DNA from: Paramarasmius palmivorus
Taxonomy: Eukaryota > Basidiomycota > Agaricomycetes > Agaricales > Marasmiaceae
NCBI GenBank assembly: GCA_037176845.1
Contig: JAYKXP010000005.1
Span: 682,001 to 746,000 of the forward strand
Direction of reading: 5' to 3'
Length of the DNA stretch: 64,000 nt
Shown here in pieces: positions 40,834-55,607 of the stretch; within the stretch, counting starts at the first letter, position 1; each line of letters opens with the position of its first letter. The position numbers were made by a program, and so were the translations under genes. The notes beneath the pieces are model-generated. The model was not told the origin of the DNA. It made no database searches and worked only from the letters and a program-made list of their open reading frames with translations.

Positions 40834-42333
40834 TCAATCATCTAGCTCTAACTGTACATTTTGGAGATGCTGTTCAACGTCAGAAAACCGTCAGTCACGA
40901 TCTCGATGGTACACATACCTTCTTGCTATCGAAACCGTCCAAGCCAGCGGCGACACGAGACCCAGCAACAATACCGCTCCAGTCTAAAGTATCCACGACC
41001 TTCTTACCCTCGTTCTTTTGAGCCGTATGCAGTGCTCGAGCGGTAATCAAATGTTGATGTGCGATGTCAATGGCAGGCATAGGGGCGTTGAGTTCGGCAG
41101 TCAGACGACGAATGTGACTACAAAGAATTGGAATGAAGACGTATTTCCTTTACTTTGTGGGGTTATACTCACGAAGCATCTTTGATACCACCGTTGATTG
41201 CGAAACCAACGGAACCATCGAAGTTGTCGTTTGCCATACGGTCAGCGTAAGCAATTGTTCTTTAATGAGTCAGTCGACTTGTGGAGCGGCGAATCGCAGG
41301 AAAAACAGACCCAGGGGCCGGCACGATTTCTGATACGATCCAGTCAGAGATCGAACACAATATAGCAAAAAGATTGACATACCTTTGATTAATTGGTTTA
41401 CGAGATTCCCACCGATACCAGCTTTCTCTCCAAGAGTAAATGCTTCCCCGAGAATTTCGAGCTGTCCGAGGATCACTGAATTTCCAATGAGCTTGAAAGT
41501 TGGGGCTTAAGGGCTTCTAAGTAAGTATTCTCATTCTTCACAACGAAAAGTCGAACCTTTCTCTAGATTTTCTCCGAGGTCTATGACTTTACGTCCGACT
41601 GCGGGGACGAGAAGGTGGGCGACCTCTTTCTTAGACCGATAGTCACCCGCCATTATCTACAGATAGTCAGCAAGGGCCGCTGACACTGTCAAATCGAGCG
41701 AGACTGACAATGAGAAGATTTGCCTGGTCAGCAACAGCGGGTGTACCGAAAACGGGGCACGTAATGAGGTGTGTGTGAGGAATCGCAGAAAGCATAGTGT
41801 CTAATTCTCCTGCTAGGCTAGGGTATATCTGAAGTACATGTTAGTTGACCAGGCGATTTGTAGCTACAGGAACGCACGGACTGTGCTACTTTCGACAAAT
41901 ATCTTGTTCTTCACAGGGGGCAGGTCCTGATCAAGCATGAAGATGTCAGCGATAGAAATCAAGTCAAGAGGCGAACACACACCGTGAGTGCCTTTGCAAA
42001 ATCTTGATATATGTTCTTCACAATCGTGTCATTAGCCAAGCAACTGATTATAATATCGCACTCTGTAGCGACTTCCTCCAATGTCTCGGCGATGCGAATA
42101 CGATCTGGTCCAAGCTCTGCCGCTAGCTTTGCAGATTTCTCGGGTGTGCGATTCCAGATGATAACAGGTGGGTTGGGTACCTGACCTGCCTGGGCTCTAC
42201 GCGTGGCAAGATTGCGAGCCATGAAGTAGCCCATAGCTCCGATCCCAACAAATCCTACTTGTTGAGGGCTACCTCCCGGGGTCGCAGGTCTTGAGAAGGG
42301 AATTTGTGCATGTGTTGCTTGCAAGGACGACAT
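40834..42333 (-). CDS. 3-hydroxyisobutyrate dehydrogenase-like NAD-binding enzyme
   Basis: A member of the beta-hydroxyacid dehydrogenase family (HIBADH/6-phosphogluconate dehydrogenase-like), which oxidises a small beta-hydroxy acid with NAD(P). The start at 42333 leads to the Rossmann motif GFVGIGAMGYFMARNLA, then VIIWNRTPEK and a DIIISCLANDTIV strand. Downstream exons carry GQLEILGEAFTLGEKAGIGG (near 41470-41405), followed by the region with the catalytic Lys environment and finally IAHQHLITARALH. About eight short introns are needed. At the 3' end, splicing a roughly 50-nt intron after DSKK gives a tail ending at 40834. Reading through that donor would stop at 40895 instead. The substrate could be 3-hydroxyisobutyrate, glyoxylate-type or another acid. 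Confidence 0.8.
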
Positions 42334-42796
42334 GGTGGTTCAGGATTGAAGAGAACTTTCTATCCAAGCCGTCTATGCCCGAATTAGGATGGCAGATAAT
42401 CACAAACAGAATGACTTCATACCCGTCATAGCACACAGATCGCTCACTAGGGCTAGTGAGCTCTTCTCTTGAAGCTTTCTTTCTTCATCTGCCATTTTTC
42501 TTGAGAGATTTTCAATGAAATGTGCGAGCATCAGGGCTCTGCCGCAGTCTTCTCGCAGTCGGACAGTAAGAGTAAGAGCAAAGTAAGAGTCGGAATGACA
42601 GTCAGTAGTGTTCGCGGTTACAAGTGTCACGTGGACAATTTACTCTGCGACCTCAGTCAGGCAGTCCGTAGCTACGGTGTCACTGTCTGGTCTTCCTCCT
42701 TCCTTTCTTTCTCGACTTTAATGCAAGCGCATACGAGTCCGTTGCTCATTTAACTCATACGGAATCTCGAATCGCAGCGAGGAGTTTATAGCATCA
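42334..42796. other. Divergent promoter region
   Basis: About 460 bp between the divergent dehydrogenase and kinase genes. It is presumably the shared promoter; no gene and no clear TATA box were seen. Confidence 0.5.
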
Positions 42797-45700
42797 ATGC
42801 AAGGTTTCCCTGGGTATCAGCAAAAGGGCACGTTGGTTCCAGGTCAAACCATCTCTGTTAACAAGTATACCGTTCAAGTCGAGAAGTATCTATCTCAGGG
42901 TGAGTCCTCAATACTTCTTATCTGATCTAGGATTCAAATATCTTTTCAGGTGGATTCGCCCATGTCTATCTTGTCAGGACAGCTCAGCCAGTATACAACA
43001 CGACACACCATGTTCTGAAGCGGATAGCAGTTGCTAATGAAGCCATGTTGACGGATGTGAAGAAGGAGGTGGATATTATGGTATGCCTTAGTCGTTTAGG
43101 TTATCTTGTGTCATTGAATTTCATTACAGAGACTACTCAAAGGCCATCCTAACATCGTTCACCTAATCGATGCCGCCTGGCATAGAATGTCCAACGGACT
43201 ATACGAAGTGTTTATTCTCATGGAGTTCTGTCCAGGTGACGTGTCGGTGCTATTTTGATTTCGCATGTTATACTCATGGTCGTTTGCAGGGGGCGGAATA
43301 ATTGACATGATGAACCGCCGACTTCGCGAGCGTCTCACCGAAGCAGAGATTCTCCAGATATTTGTCGACGTGTGTGAAGGGGTCGCATACATGCACAACT
43401 CACGACCACCTCTCCTACATCGCGATCTCAAAGTCGAAAATATTCTTCAAGCCTCGCCAACCTCTTTCAAATTATGTGATTTCGGATCGGCTACCACTGT
43501 TGCCACACGGCTGCCTCAGACCACTCAAGAGTTCCGAGCGCTTGAAGACGACCTCAATCGACACACAACGCTTCAGTATAGGGCCCCTGAAATGATCGAT
43601 GTCCACCTGAGAAGGCCAGTTGATGAAAAGAGCGATGTTTGGGCATTGGGGGTGTTGCTATACAAGCTTTGTTATTATACGACACCCTTTGAGGAACATG
43701 GACCGCTTGCCATTTTGAATGTGCAATACCGGACACCACCATATCCTGTGTATTCTTCCCACATGAGGGAACTCATTGGTGTGTTCTACATCCTTCCTCT
43801 TCATTTACTATAAACTGAAATATCCTAGGTATGATGCTACGTGAGCATGGTGCGCAGAGACCCACAGTGTTCGAAATCCTTGCACACGTACACCGCTTAC
43901 GCGGCACCAAGTCTCAATTCCAGTACACCATACCAGTTCCCAAGCCACTATCGCCCAGACATCCTCCTCAACCCAAACCTTCTACTTCTCCCAACATTGT
44001 TGGCAGTACCATCTCCTATCGTCAAGCGCCCGTGGTTGCATCCAGCATCAGTCCTAAGCCAGCACCGGCTATATCGTCGTCACCGAATGCTGGTGTTCAG
44101 GCACGCGATAAAGTATTAGAAGCAATAGCTCCGATGAGACGAGGGAGGCCCACGAAAGAACATTCTACTTCCCGACCTTCTAGCCCTGATAAGGGTAAGA
44201 ATTGGCTGGAGGACGAGGAGAAGGCATGGGAGGCGATGTCCAAGAAAGCTACGACCCAAAATGTCGTCAACCTCGATGATGCATTCAGTGTAGGTGGAGG
44301 CCCTAGTGGGAAGAAGTCGGGTCAGCAAGGATTTGGGGATGACTTTGGACAGCAATTGTGGAATGCATCAGATCCCAACTCGCAAAGCTCTACGTCGCAA
44401 GATGCACTTCCTTCCTCCAGGGCTCCCGTGAGTGCGCCCATGAAGGCGACTGTCACGCGAGTTGCATCACTATCACGCCACAGGGATTCGATGCGCGCGA
44501 TACCCACTGCTCAGAAGGAGAAGGATGCTTTCGATGGTCTGGGTCTAGGTACTCCCGAGGAAAAACCTGCACCAACATTGGCCGAAGCTAGGAAGCTGAG
44601 GACGGGGTTAGCGGCACCTACCTCCACTTCCCAAGGAGTAAGCGGAAAGTACAGCAGCTCAACTCGACCATCACCTTCGCCACATACGTCCTTTGGAGCG
44701 CCATCGCAGAGTGGCCTCGTTCCTCCACCTTTAAAGCCCTCAGGCTCCGGCTCTTCGTGGAGCTCTCAACCACCTTCACGTCCAGGATCGTCTCAGCGGC
44801 AAAATTCCGATTCTAATTCCGCAGAGGCACGATTCCCTTCCCTCGAGGAGATTGATGCCTCTTTCTCACCACCACCCACGAACCGTAATCGTGGGTCAGT
44901 TTCGTTGGTTAAACCTGGCCCACATGCATCCAGTCAGCCACAACTGGCGCAACCACCGAAGTCACTGTATGGAACTGACAATGATAAAGCTTCATCGAGT
45001 GTCAATCCACCAACCAGACCTCCGCTGACTACCCACGGTTCCTCGTACACATCCTTTAGAATGGAGAAGGTCGAGGAACCTACTTCCAGTCGTCACAGTG
45101 GTTTCAACACAGCAGGTGGTAGTGGTAGTACTGCTACAAAGGCTGATTCTACATCGACCAATCAAACTGGCAACCGTCGATCCTCAATCATCCGGAGACA
45201 TCGTAGTTCTATTACTATGAAACACGGATCTTCCGAACACGGTTCAGGTTTGCCACCAACTTCATCCTATCCTTATTCCCCTACGAAGGAGCCATCGCGT
45301 CCTGAGAAGTCCCCACCAGCGAAGGTTACACAGAAGGACTGGCTGACTGGGGATGATGACTTTGAGGCATCGTCGACGTCAATGCGAAAGCCATCGCCGG
45401 AACCTGCAGTAGCTGTCGTTCGTGACTCTCCTAGTAAACGTGCTTCTTTCATCGAGAGAAGTAATATACCGATACAAAAGGCACTCGCTGCAACGCACGA
45501 ACGCCTTCCCTCTCCACCTCCCAAACTTGAGCGACTCACTGTGTCGGCCCAGTCATCTATTCCCGATTCGCCGTCAGCGAGGGCACATCGCATGTTCCCC
45601 GAGCTAGATACGACTATGGAGCCTGCACAGACTTTAACAGACAACTGGAGTCCGGTTGCCACCACCACGTCTAGTGATCGTAAGCGTGCGGAAACTCTAG

Positions 45701-46782
45701 AGTCTTCGTCTAGTGCCGACTCTGAGGGGCCTGAAGATGTGGATCGCTACGTACCTCCCAGTAAGCCAGCTGAGGTCAGGAGTGGGCGTCCCCAAAGAAA
45801 GGGCAGGCAGAGTTCAGTTCATGATCTCGTTGATCTGTACGGGGGAGGCCTGCAGTTGAAGGATAAAGAGAAATCATCTGAGCCTCCTCGTTCCACCACG
45901 ACATTCACATCGAGGCCTGTGGCAGGTGATTATTTGGCAGACAAGCGTAAACCGCTTGCCTCGCCTGCCACCCCGATGGCGTCTCGACGCAAGTCGGTCT
46001 CCCCACAGCCGATTGAGCGTCCAGGAACAACCAGCCAGAAGCCCCCGTCTGCAACTAGTCCCACTTCTCCCACGTCCGCTCGCTCATCTCGTCCACAATC
46101 GATGTTTGTTTTCCCATCCAAACCATCCGATGCCCCGGCACCTCTGTCTGCTGGCCTCTCCCCTCCACCAGATCCGGAGCCGCGACGAACCGCCCGACGT
46201 ACATCAATTACTGACATGGTTCAGCGTTACGAAGCAATTGATGCCGTTGCACGAGGCGCTACCAGTGCAACACCATCCAGAATTGCCAGAGGAGATTCAG
46301 GATCATCCCAATCTTCTGTTTCTCTACCCAAGCGTCCGATTCAATCTAATGGAAGAATGCCTGCCTCGTTATCTGCTCCTGATAATGGTTCGTCCGGACT
46401 GAATAAACCCCGAATACCGTCTGGCCAGACACCCCCGACCGGATTACCCAGAACCTCTCCGACACCGACGCCTGACCCAGTCAAGCCCAAGGACACAGAG
46501 GTGGTCACTCCCCGACCCCGACGGATATCGACAAGACCCGAGTCTACCAACCCTGTTTTCCCGATCCAGAAATCGATTTCTTCCCCAGTAGAAGAAACAT
46601 ACAAGACAAATGACACTCGGTCACCTTCACCAGAACGTCCATATCAGGGTGTTGGCAGATTAATAGATCAATGGCAACGCAAGACTGCAGAAACGGAAAC
46701 TAACAAGAGTCCTATACCCAAACGTGGAGGATTTGTTGCTAAACGGGCTGGATTAGTGAATGGTCCCGGAAGAGGTCCTTAA
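42797..46782 (+). CDS. Ark1/Prk1/NAK-family serine/threonine kinase
   Basis: A homologue of the actin-regulating kinases Ark1/Prk1, which phosphorylate endocytic coat proteins (Pan1, Sla1, epsins) and drive coat disassembly. The N-terminal kinase domain is split by short introns. It has the family's glycine-loop variant SQGGFAHVYLV, the VAIK-type lysine in HVLKRIAV, HRDLKVEN (near 43424), DFGSAT (near 43482), the APE motif in YRAPEM (near 43580) and a C-lobe ending LREHGAQRPTVFEILAHVHRL. The last exon (43831-46782) encodes a disordered Ser/Pro/Thr-rich tail of over 900 residues, with many PxxP stretches, and ends GGFVAKRAGLVNGPGRGP. Such tails recruit SH3 proteins in yeast relatives. The start at 42797 (MQGFPGYQQKG) has no competing Met nearby. 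Confidence 0.88.
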
Positions 46783-47156
46783 TGACATTGATAGCATATT
46801 TTTGTCCGAGGACAACAGTTATGGTATCTACGTACGGATGTATATTTTATTGCACTCGCTCTGGATAATATATGTATTGAATAAGATAAATAATTTAGAA
46901 AGAGAAGCTAGTAGTCCGTAGCCATGCAAAAACGATCATTCGACATTGAATCCCACTCGAATGCCCAAACAGGTGTTTAGTGTACAGTGTTGATGACGGG
47001 CGAACCCACACGCGATATAATCAATGACACTCTTCTGTATCCCTCGGTTTTGTCAATAAACCGTCTTCGGATGGATCTATCCTGGAGTAAGAATTCCTAG
47101 AACCCCTGGTATTCCCTAGCTGTCAACGCGAGGCGTGGCTGGCAAGGGCTGGCAGC
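46783..47156. other. Intergenic, convergent 3' regions
   Basis: About 370 bp, AT-rich just after the kinase stop (near 46845-46905), consistent with polyadenylation. No gene was seen. Confidence 0.5.
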
Positions 47157-47642
47157 TTACATGGAATCCTGAATTCTATGCTGATCGTGCCGCTTGACCT
47201 CGATGACAAACTGGCATGCTGCCAGAGTTGTGACCTGGTGGAGAATGGTGAACAATTTGGAAAGCATCGGTGGAGCAAGATGGGATAGCATACTGTGACA
47301 AGCAAAAGACCCGCGTTGAAGGTCATGACAACGAGCATCTGGGAGAGCCTTAGCAGTGTGGTGATCCAGTATAGTATCGTTCTCCATAACGCCGTTGAAA
47401 ACCGGTTTCGAGAGAAAAGAGAGGGCGTCCAATGTCGGTCCTGCACATATGTCAAGGATCTAAACGTTAGACCGTTGGTGAGTTTTCGCTAATAAACTTG
47501 CAGGATATACCGCGCACCTCTCGACAACACATATAACGACCACTATTATGCACCCCAACCACAAGCTAGTGACACCAGAGAACAGGACGTGGGTGCCTTT
47601 AAATTGCCAATGAAGGAAGTCTTCTCGGGTATTTTCTGGCAT
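47157..47642 (-). CDS. Ctr-type copper transporter (N-terminus incomplete)
   Basis: A small three-pass copper transporter of the Ctr family, visible only after joining exons. Exon A (from 47642) reads FLHWQFKGTHVLF, then membrane segment 1 (TSLWLGCIIVVVICVVERCA). An intron (about 47511-47441) joins ERCA in phase 0 to DRHWTPSLF. The second segment carries the diagnostic MxxxM pattern as MLVVM, followed by TFNAGLLLVT. A second intron (about 47303-47222) joins phase 0 to VTTLAACQFVIEVKRHDQHR and the stop at 47157. The usual GxxxG of segment 3 is not seen. The Met/His-rich N-terminus is not identified. A possible first exon at 47902 (MLQCIHCRHPTD...) would join in phase, but with an unusually long intron of roughly 190 nt. 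Vacuolar or plasma-membrane location is undecided. Confidence 0.6.
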
Positions 47643-47974
47643 TTCCAGACCGGTGAATGGAAGGCCTATTATGATGTATCATCAGCACTCGATTGGCTCT
47701 GACTTGAGCACCTTGAAGATGGCTCACTTTAGGATACTACAAGGACACGAAAGGAAGAGTGGACAATGGTTTCTGTGGAGGGGTTTGGGAGGGAAGTATT
47801 TGCCAAGCCGCAATGTGCTGCCGCCCAACATAGCCCTGTCTCCGCACCTCCGCATTTCGTTTGATGATCTGTTGGGTGACGACAATGGATGCATTGGAGC
47901 ATGTAGTTGGTGCGCGGTGTTGTACAGTCGTGTTACATACGGAGAAAATATACAAAAACGAATGGGGTTACACG

Positions 47975-50181
47975 TTAGACAGCCTGCCTAGTAGTCTGTT
48001 TCTCACGTCGCTTCCTCTCGACATCCTCCGCAAACTCTAGTGCCTTCTGATCCCTCCATTCACACCCATTTCGATACTCGCATGACCTATGATAGTTGAC
48101 ATGTGAGGCAACGGTCGAATCGGAGACATTCGATACTCACGAGCACCGCCGGGATTCCTCTATTGTCACTCCTCTTGGCTCGCGACGACCTTCCCAGTAA
48201 TCCAATACATCCCTGAGATGCCTATCCAAGAAAATAGCGTCATATCTGAAAGTCTTCGTTCCTATGATTGCACTGTCGTGGGTTTCTTCATTAGTCGTCT
48301 CCCCTAACTCTGGGATGGCAGGGGAGATCGGAGGTGTGTCCGTCACGAATTCTGAAGCCCAGGTCAGTGGAAAAGCACAGAGATGAGCGAGTTTCCTTAC
48401 CAGTAGAAGGCGAGGTCTTTGTCTCTTGGTGGTGTGTGAGCATCGACTGTTGGATAGCCCACAATAAATCAGGGTCTTCGTCCGGCCGCTTAGCGTCACC
48501 TGCACCGGTAGATACGGGACGATCTAAGGCAGTGGGATCGGAGATCGCTTCAAAACTCGCGGTGAAGCCTGTTGAACTTGGTCCTGGGCCATTCAACGCA
48601 GAAGGGCAATCATTCAGACTAGCCGCTATTGCTCTAGCTATATCCGCTTGTTCCTGGGCAGAGATAGAGTTCTCACTGCTTAGTTTGCGTTCGTTCTTCT
48701 TTTTGGCGCTCCGATACACCAAAACCAGAGTTGGATCGATGAAAGAGGCATCCACTCGCAGAAGAGCGTCGTTCCATACGCCAGTGCTCATGAAATCGTC
48801 GAGACACTCGATCGCTTTGGCGCCTGGGTGAAGGAGACTAGAGACGCCAGCCTGAGAAATGAAAGTGTCCGAGAATCGTTTCCAGGGATCAAGTCCAAGT
48901 CGATTCCAGAAAGCGGCAAAGTCAAAGTTTGACATAATTGTGTCTAGGAAACGATAATAAACCATGAGCTGTAGTCGAGATGGAAGGGTGTCTTCATGAG
49001 GAGGTAGAGACATGTGTTTTCTTGTTTTGGAGTCGTTGATGTGTAGAACGTGTTTCCGTTCTTTGGCCGTCCATCTGGATCGCTCCTTACCGGATAGTTC
49101 GGGCTTCCTTGTCGGGGAAGACGTTCTGCTCTTTCTCTCCAAAAACTGGGTAATTTCATGCTGCGATTGTTCCGTCTTGGATCTCTTGGGTTTCTGAGGT
49201 GTTGTTGGTGCGGAGCCAGGGGGCCTCTTCTTTGCCAGGTCTTCAGTACGATTGCCAAGTGGCATTCGTATAACCTCGTCCTAGGAAAGTTCAGGAACGG
49301 GACTGGTTGGGGACTGTGCAGTATACATACAATGACACCCAAAACCGGATGGTTATCGACGAATCCGAAAACTGGCATTTCACGCTTTGCCGATATATTG
49401 AGCGACACGTCATCCAGATAGATATTTAAGACGTACTGCACAACCCAGATGAACTAGATCGTCAAAACAAGCAAGTATATCGATCAACCTATGTGTACTA
49501 GTAGGTGAAATACAGCTGTAAAGTGTAGCGACAACATACCGTAGAGCCCATGTCTCCTCTTGCGTAGTTACGTCGACAACGACTTTCTCGGGGCGTATTT
49601 CTTGTTCCAGTTGTTTGTGAACCGACTAGTTCCAAGTGAGAAGCTGGCGATGCAGGGGACGCAATGAGGCTCACTTTTCCTTTCTCCAACGTGACTTCTC
49701 TCTTGATCGCGACCTCTTTCTGAACTACTATCTCCTTTCCCTTCTTCGTGACGAATGATGCTGGACGATGTTCTAGCTTTCGGTGCCGTTTCTGTCGCAG
49801 GCCGTAATCAAACTGGTACTCGCACCTACTTCAAAGTTAATTAAGATGCGAAAACTGTCTGCGAAGGACGTACCAAGTCGGTCCGACGAGATCGCTCACA
49901 GAGAAGCGCGACTTTTTCCGAAATCGCTTGAAGGGGCTGTCAGTTTTAATGACTGGGGCAGCTCGAGTTTCTGGCGCGCGACGAGTCTTGTTTTTTTCTT
50001 TGATTTCGACCTGGAATTGTTCTAAGGGCTTTTCAAGCTCTATTTCGACCTTTGGTGATGCATTTGCGGAGGGAACCAATAGTTGTGCATCCAGAGTCGC
50101 GAAATCTGCTGTCGATAGTCCAGTAAAATCGTCGAATTGGTCGTATTCATCCACTTCTGCTACTTTTGAAGAATATGCCAT
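47975..50181 (-). CDS. EXO5: Exonuclease V (EXO5/DEM1), 4Fe-4S single-strand DNA exonuclease
   Basis: A PD-(D/E)XK nuclease that degrades single-stranded DNA and acts in mitochondrial and/or nuclear genome maintenance. After an acidic N-terminus comes FSVSDLVGPTW, spliced to CEYQFDYGLRQ, the first Fe-S cysteine. Later exons give the catalytic GVIDEV (joined across an intron near 49350-49280), DSKTRK (the D-x-K) and QLMVYYR. The C-terminus supplies the other cluster ligands as C-x2-C-x5-C (RRCSSCEYRNGCEW), made by splicing near 48140-48090. It ends near 47975. The start at 50181 is preferred to an upstream in-frame Met at 50346 because the intervening sequence lies in the short promoter shared with the helicase gene. 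At least seven introns. Confidence 0.88.
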
Positions 50182-50409
50182 GATCCTAGATGAGAGATAT
50201 GGGTTTCTGAATCTGATAGCGGACCTATTCAGGCATGGTAATGGACGCAGAAACATGCAAAGGAGTTTTGATTCAGTGCCATGGGTTCGCGAGAACAAGG
50301 CGTCACACAGTGTCACACACGCTCCCATGTGTTGCTGACTCATCATAACCCTAGCTAACCCTATCGCCCACTAAAGGATTTCCAGCCAGCTTATTACTGT
50401 ACATCTTTT
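50182..50409. promoter_or_regulatory. Compact divergent promoter of EXO5 and PRP22
   Basis: Only 228 bp separate the two ATGs. No TATA box was seen. Both initiation regions must lie here, so co-regulation is possible. Confidence 0.4.
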
Positions 50410-54117
<3,708 letters not shown>

Positions 54118-54310
54118 ATTGCATTCTGTCTTACCTAGCATCTGTAATATATTGTATGTTCACGTATGTTTGCGTATCTTCAAATGTTAGTGGTGTAGCT
54201 GAACATGCATTACTTGTTTAAGACTCCTCGCACAGTATCATACATTGTTGTTTCTACAAGGTACAGTGTTTGTCCGTGAACATATATACATTGATTAGAC
54301 GAGTCCCAGG

Positions 54311-55141
54311 CTAGCAATTTGACCGAAGACCAGGGAAGTTCTTCCAACCCCAATTCGCCCCGAGGACATCCAGCTTGGTGCTACCAACGATGAATTGCGG
54401 AAGCGCAGCTGCAGTCTTTCGTAGATTTTTGCTCCTTGATATCAAGTGTGCGTGTCGACCTTTCATCTCAAGAGAGCCATATCTGTTCTCCAAATCCTCT
54501 AGTTGTACACAGCCCATCGGCACACGGTGATTGCTTTCCAGGCGGGGAACTGCTCCAACGCACTGGTGGTAGCGTCCGACGTCAGCAAAGTCTATGATGC
54601 GGATAGTCTTGCCGACTTCCAGGATGTGGCGAGGCTCGTCGAGCGACCCGTGGACTACGCCAGCCCTATGAAGTTTGCACGCAGCGAGCATGAGCAAGCG
54701 ACTAGGTGAACAATTATTAGTTTCAAGTTCGACTCCAAAAAAAATCAGCACTTACTTGAACTCGTTGAAGTCTATAAACTCAGAGACCTTCCCGTCGCCA
54801 CAGTGTTCCAGAATCATGACCGCCCTCTTGACGCCATCGTACTCTGACGTGTAGATCCCATAGAACTTGGGCACGAGCGTTCCTTGCAAGCTCACCAGCT
54901 CCTTCTGGTAGATATCAGCCTCCACCTTGAGGCGTTGAACTTCCATATGCCCACTAGCAAGCTTCAGCGCCACCGCTGATGGCTCTTTGCCCTTTGGTCC
55001 TGCCAGTCCTAGATAGACCTGTCCTCCGAGAGGTTTGACGATGTAGGCTGACAGCTGAGGTTTAAGGCAGGAGCTACTGTTGGAATACATAGGGACTACG
55101 TCGCGGGAGTTGTAGCGAAGTTCAAGAGAAGAGGTCGACAT
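54311..55141 (-). CDS. Protein-kinase-fold protein, probable pseudokinase
   Basis: A two-exon gene of about 255 residues with a small kinase-like fold. Exon 1 (55141-54754) has a VALKL lysine, an EADIYQKEL helix that could supply the alpha-C Glu, and a PKFYGIY strand and hinge (MILEHCGDG). An intron (about 54754-54704) joins NEF-N to RLLMLAACKLHRAGVVHG. The catalytic loop reads HGSLDEPRH where active kinases have H-x-D-x-K/x-x-x-N: Ser replaces the catalytic Asp and Arg sits at the Asn position. The DFG motif is DFA. Catalysis is therefore doubtful, although the ATP-contacting Lys is kept. No known partner. The family appears to be a fungal one related to APH/FunK-like kinases, which is inference. 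Confidence 0.65.
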
Positions 55142-55230
55142 GGTTGGCGAAGGCTGAGCTGAGCGTTGCTGAGACTATGTAGAGAAGCGATGGGATGCGA
55201 GGGATGAGGAAGGTTCGACTTGCCTCCCAG

Positions 55231-55239
55231 TATATATAT
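55231..55239 (-). promoter_or_regulatory. TATA box candidate of the kinase-like gene
   Basis: A TATATATA run about 90 bp upstream of the ATG at 55141, on the coding strand of that gene. Motif match only. Confidence 0.4.
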
Positions 55240-55607
55240 GCCTGCAGAAGCCATCCGCTTTGACCTCCACCCATTCATACCTCAAGGGTAACAATGGACG
55301 ATCGAAGGCTTGGGTGGCATTTGTGGATGAGCGTTTGTGCCTGAATGGCGCTAACTTCAATCGCGGCCATTGTTCTCCCTACACAACTTTGAAAGAGTTG
55401 TTTGGAGGATACCGAGTTTGCGTCCTTTCTACTTACTATATGTTCACCTATCCAGGTGTATCTAGACTTGCGGTAATGGAAAATCCCAGATGCTCAATTC
55501 GTTGATACTTGCCAAGCCATTGTAGGTCATAGGTCAGTGTGGCACCAAGTGGCCTGTGGCTCAAGTCCAAGCAATACTGTACATTGGGTATTGATCATTT
55601 CATTGTG

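Noticed and set aside
43831..46782. A separate gene for the 983-codon ORF
   Set aside because: It begins in the kinase C-lobe (LREHGAQRPTVFEIL) and is the last exon of the Ark1/Prk1-type kinase.
50182..50346. Upstream in-frame Met extension of EXO5
   Set aside because: It would fill most of the 228-bp divergent promoter and adds no recognisable sequence; the start at 50181 is more likely.
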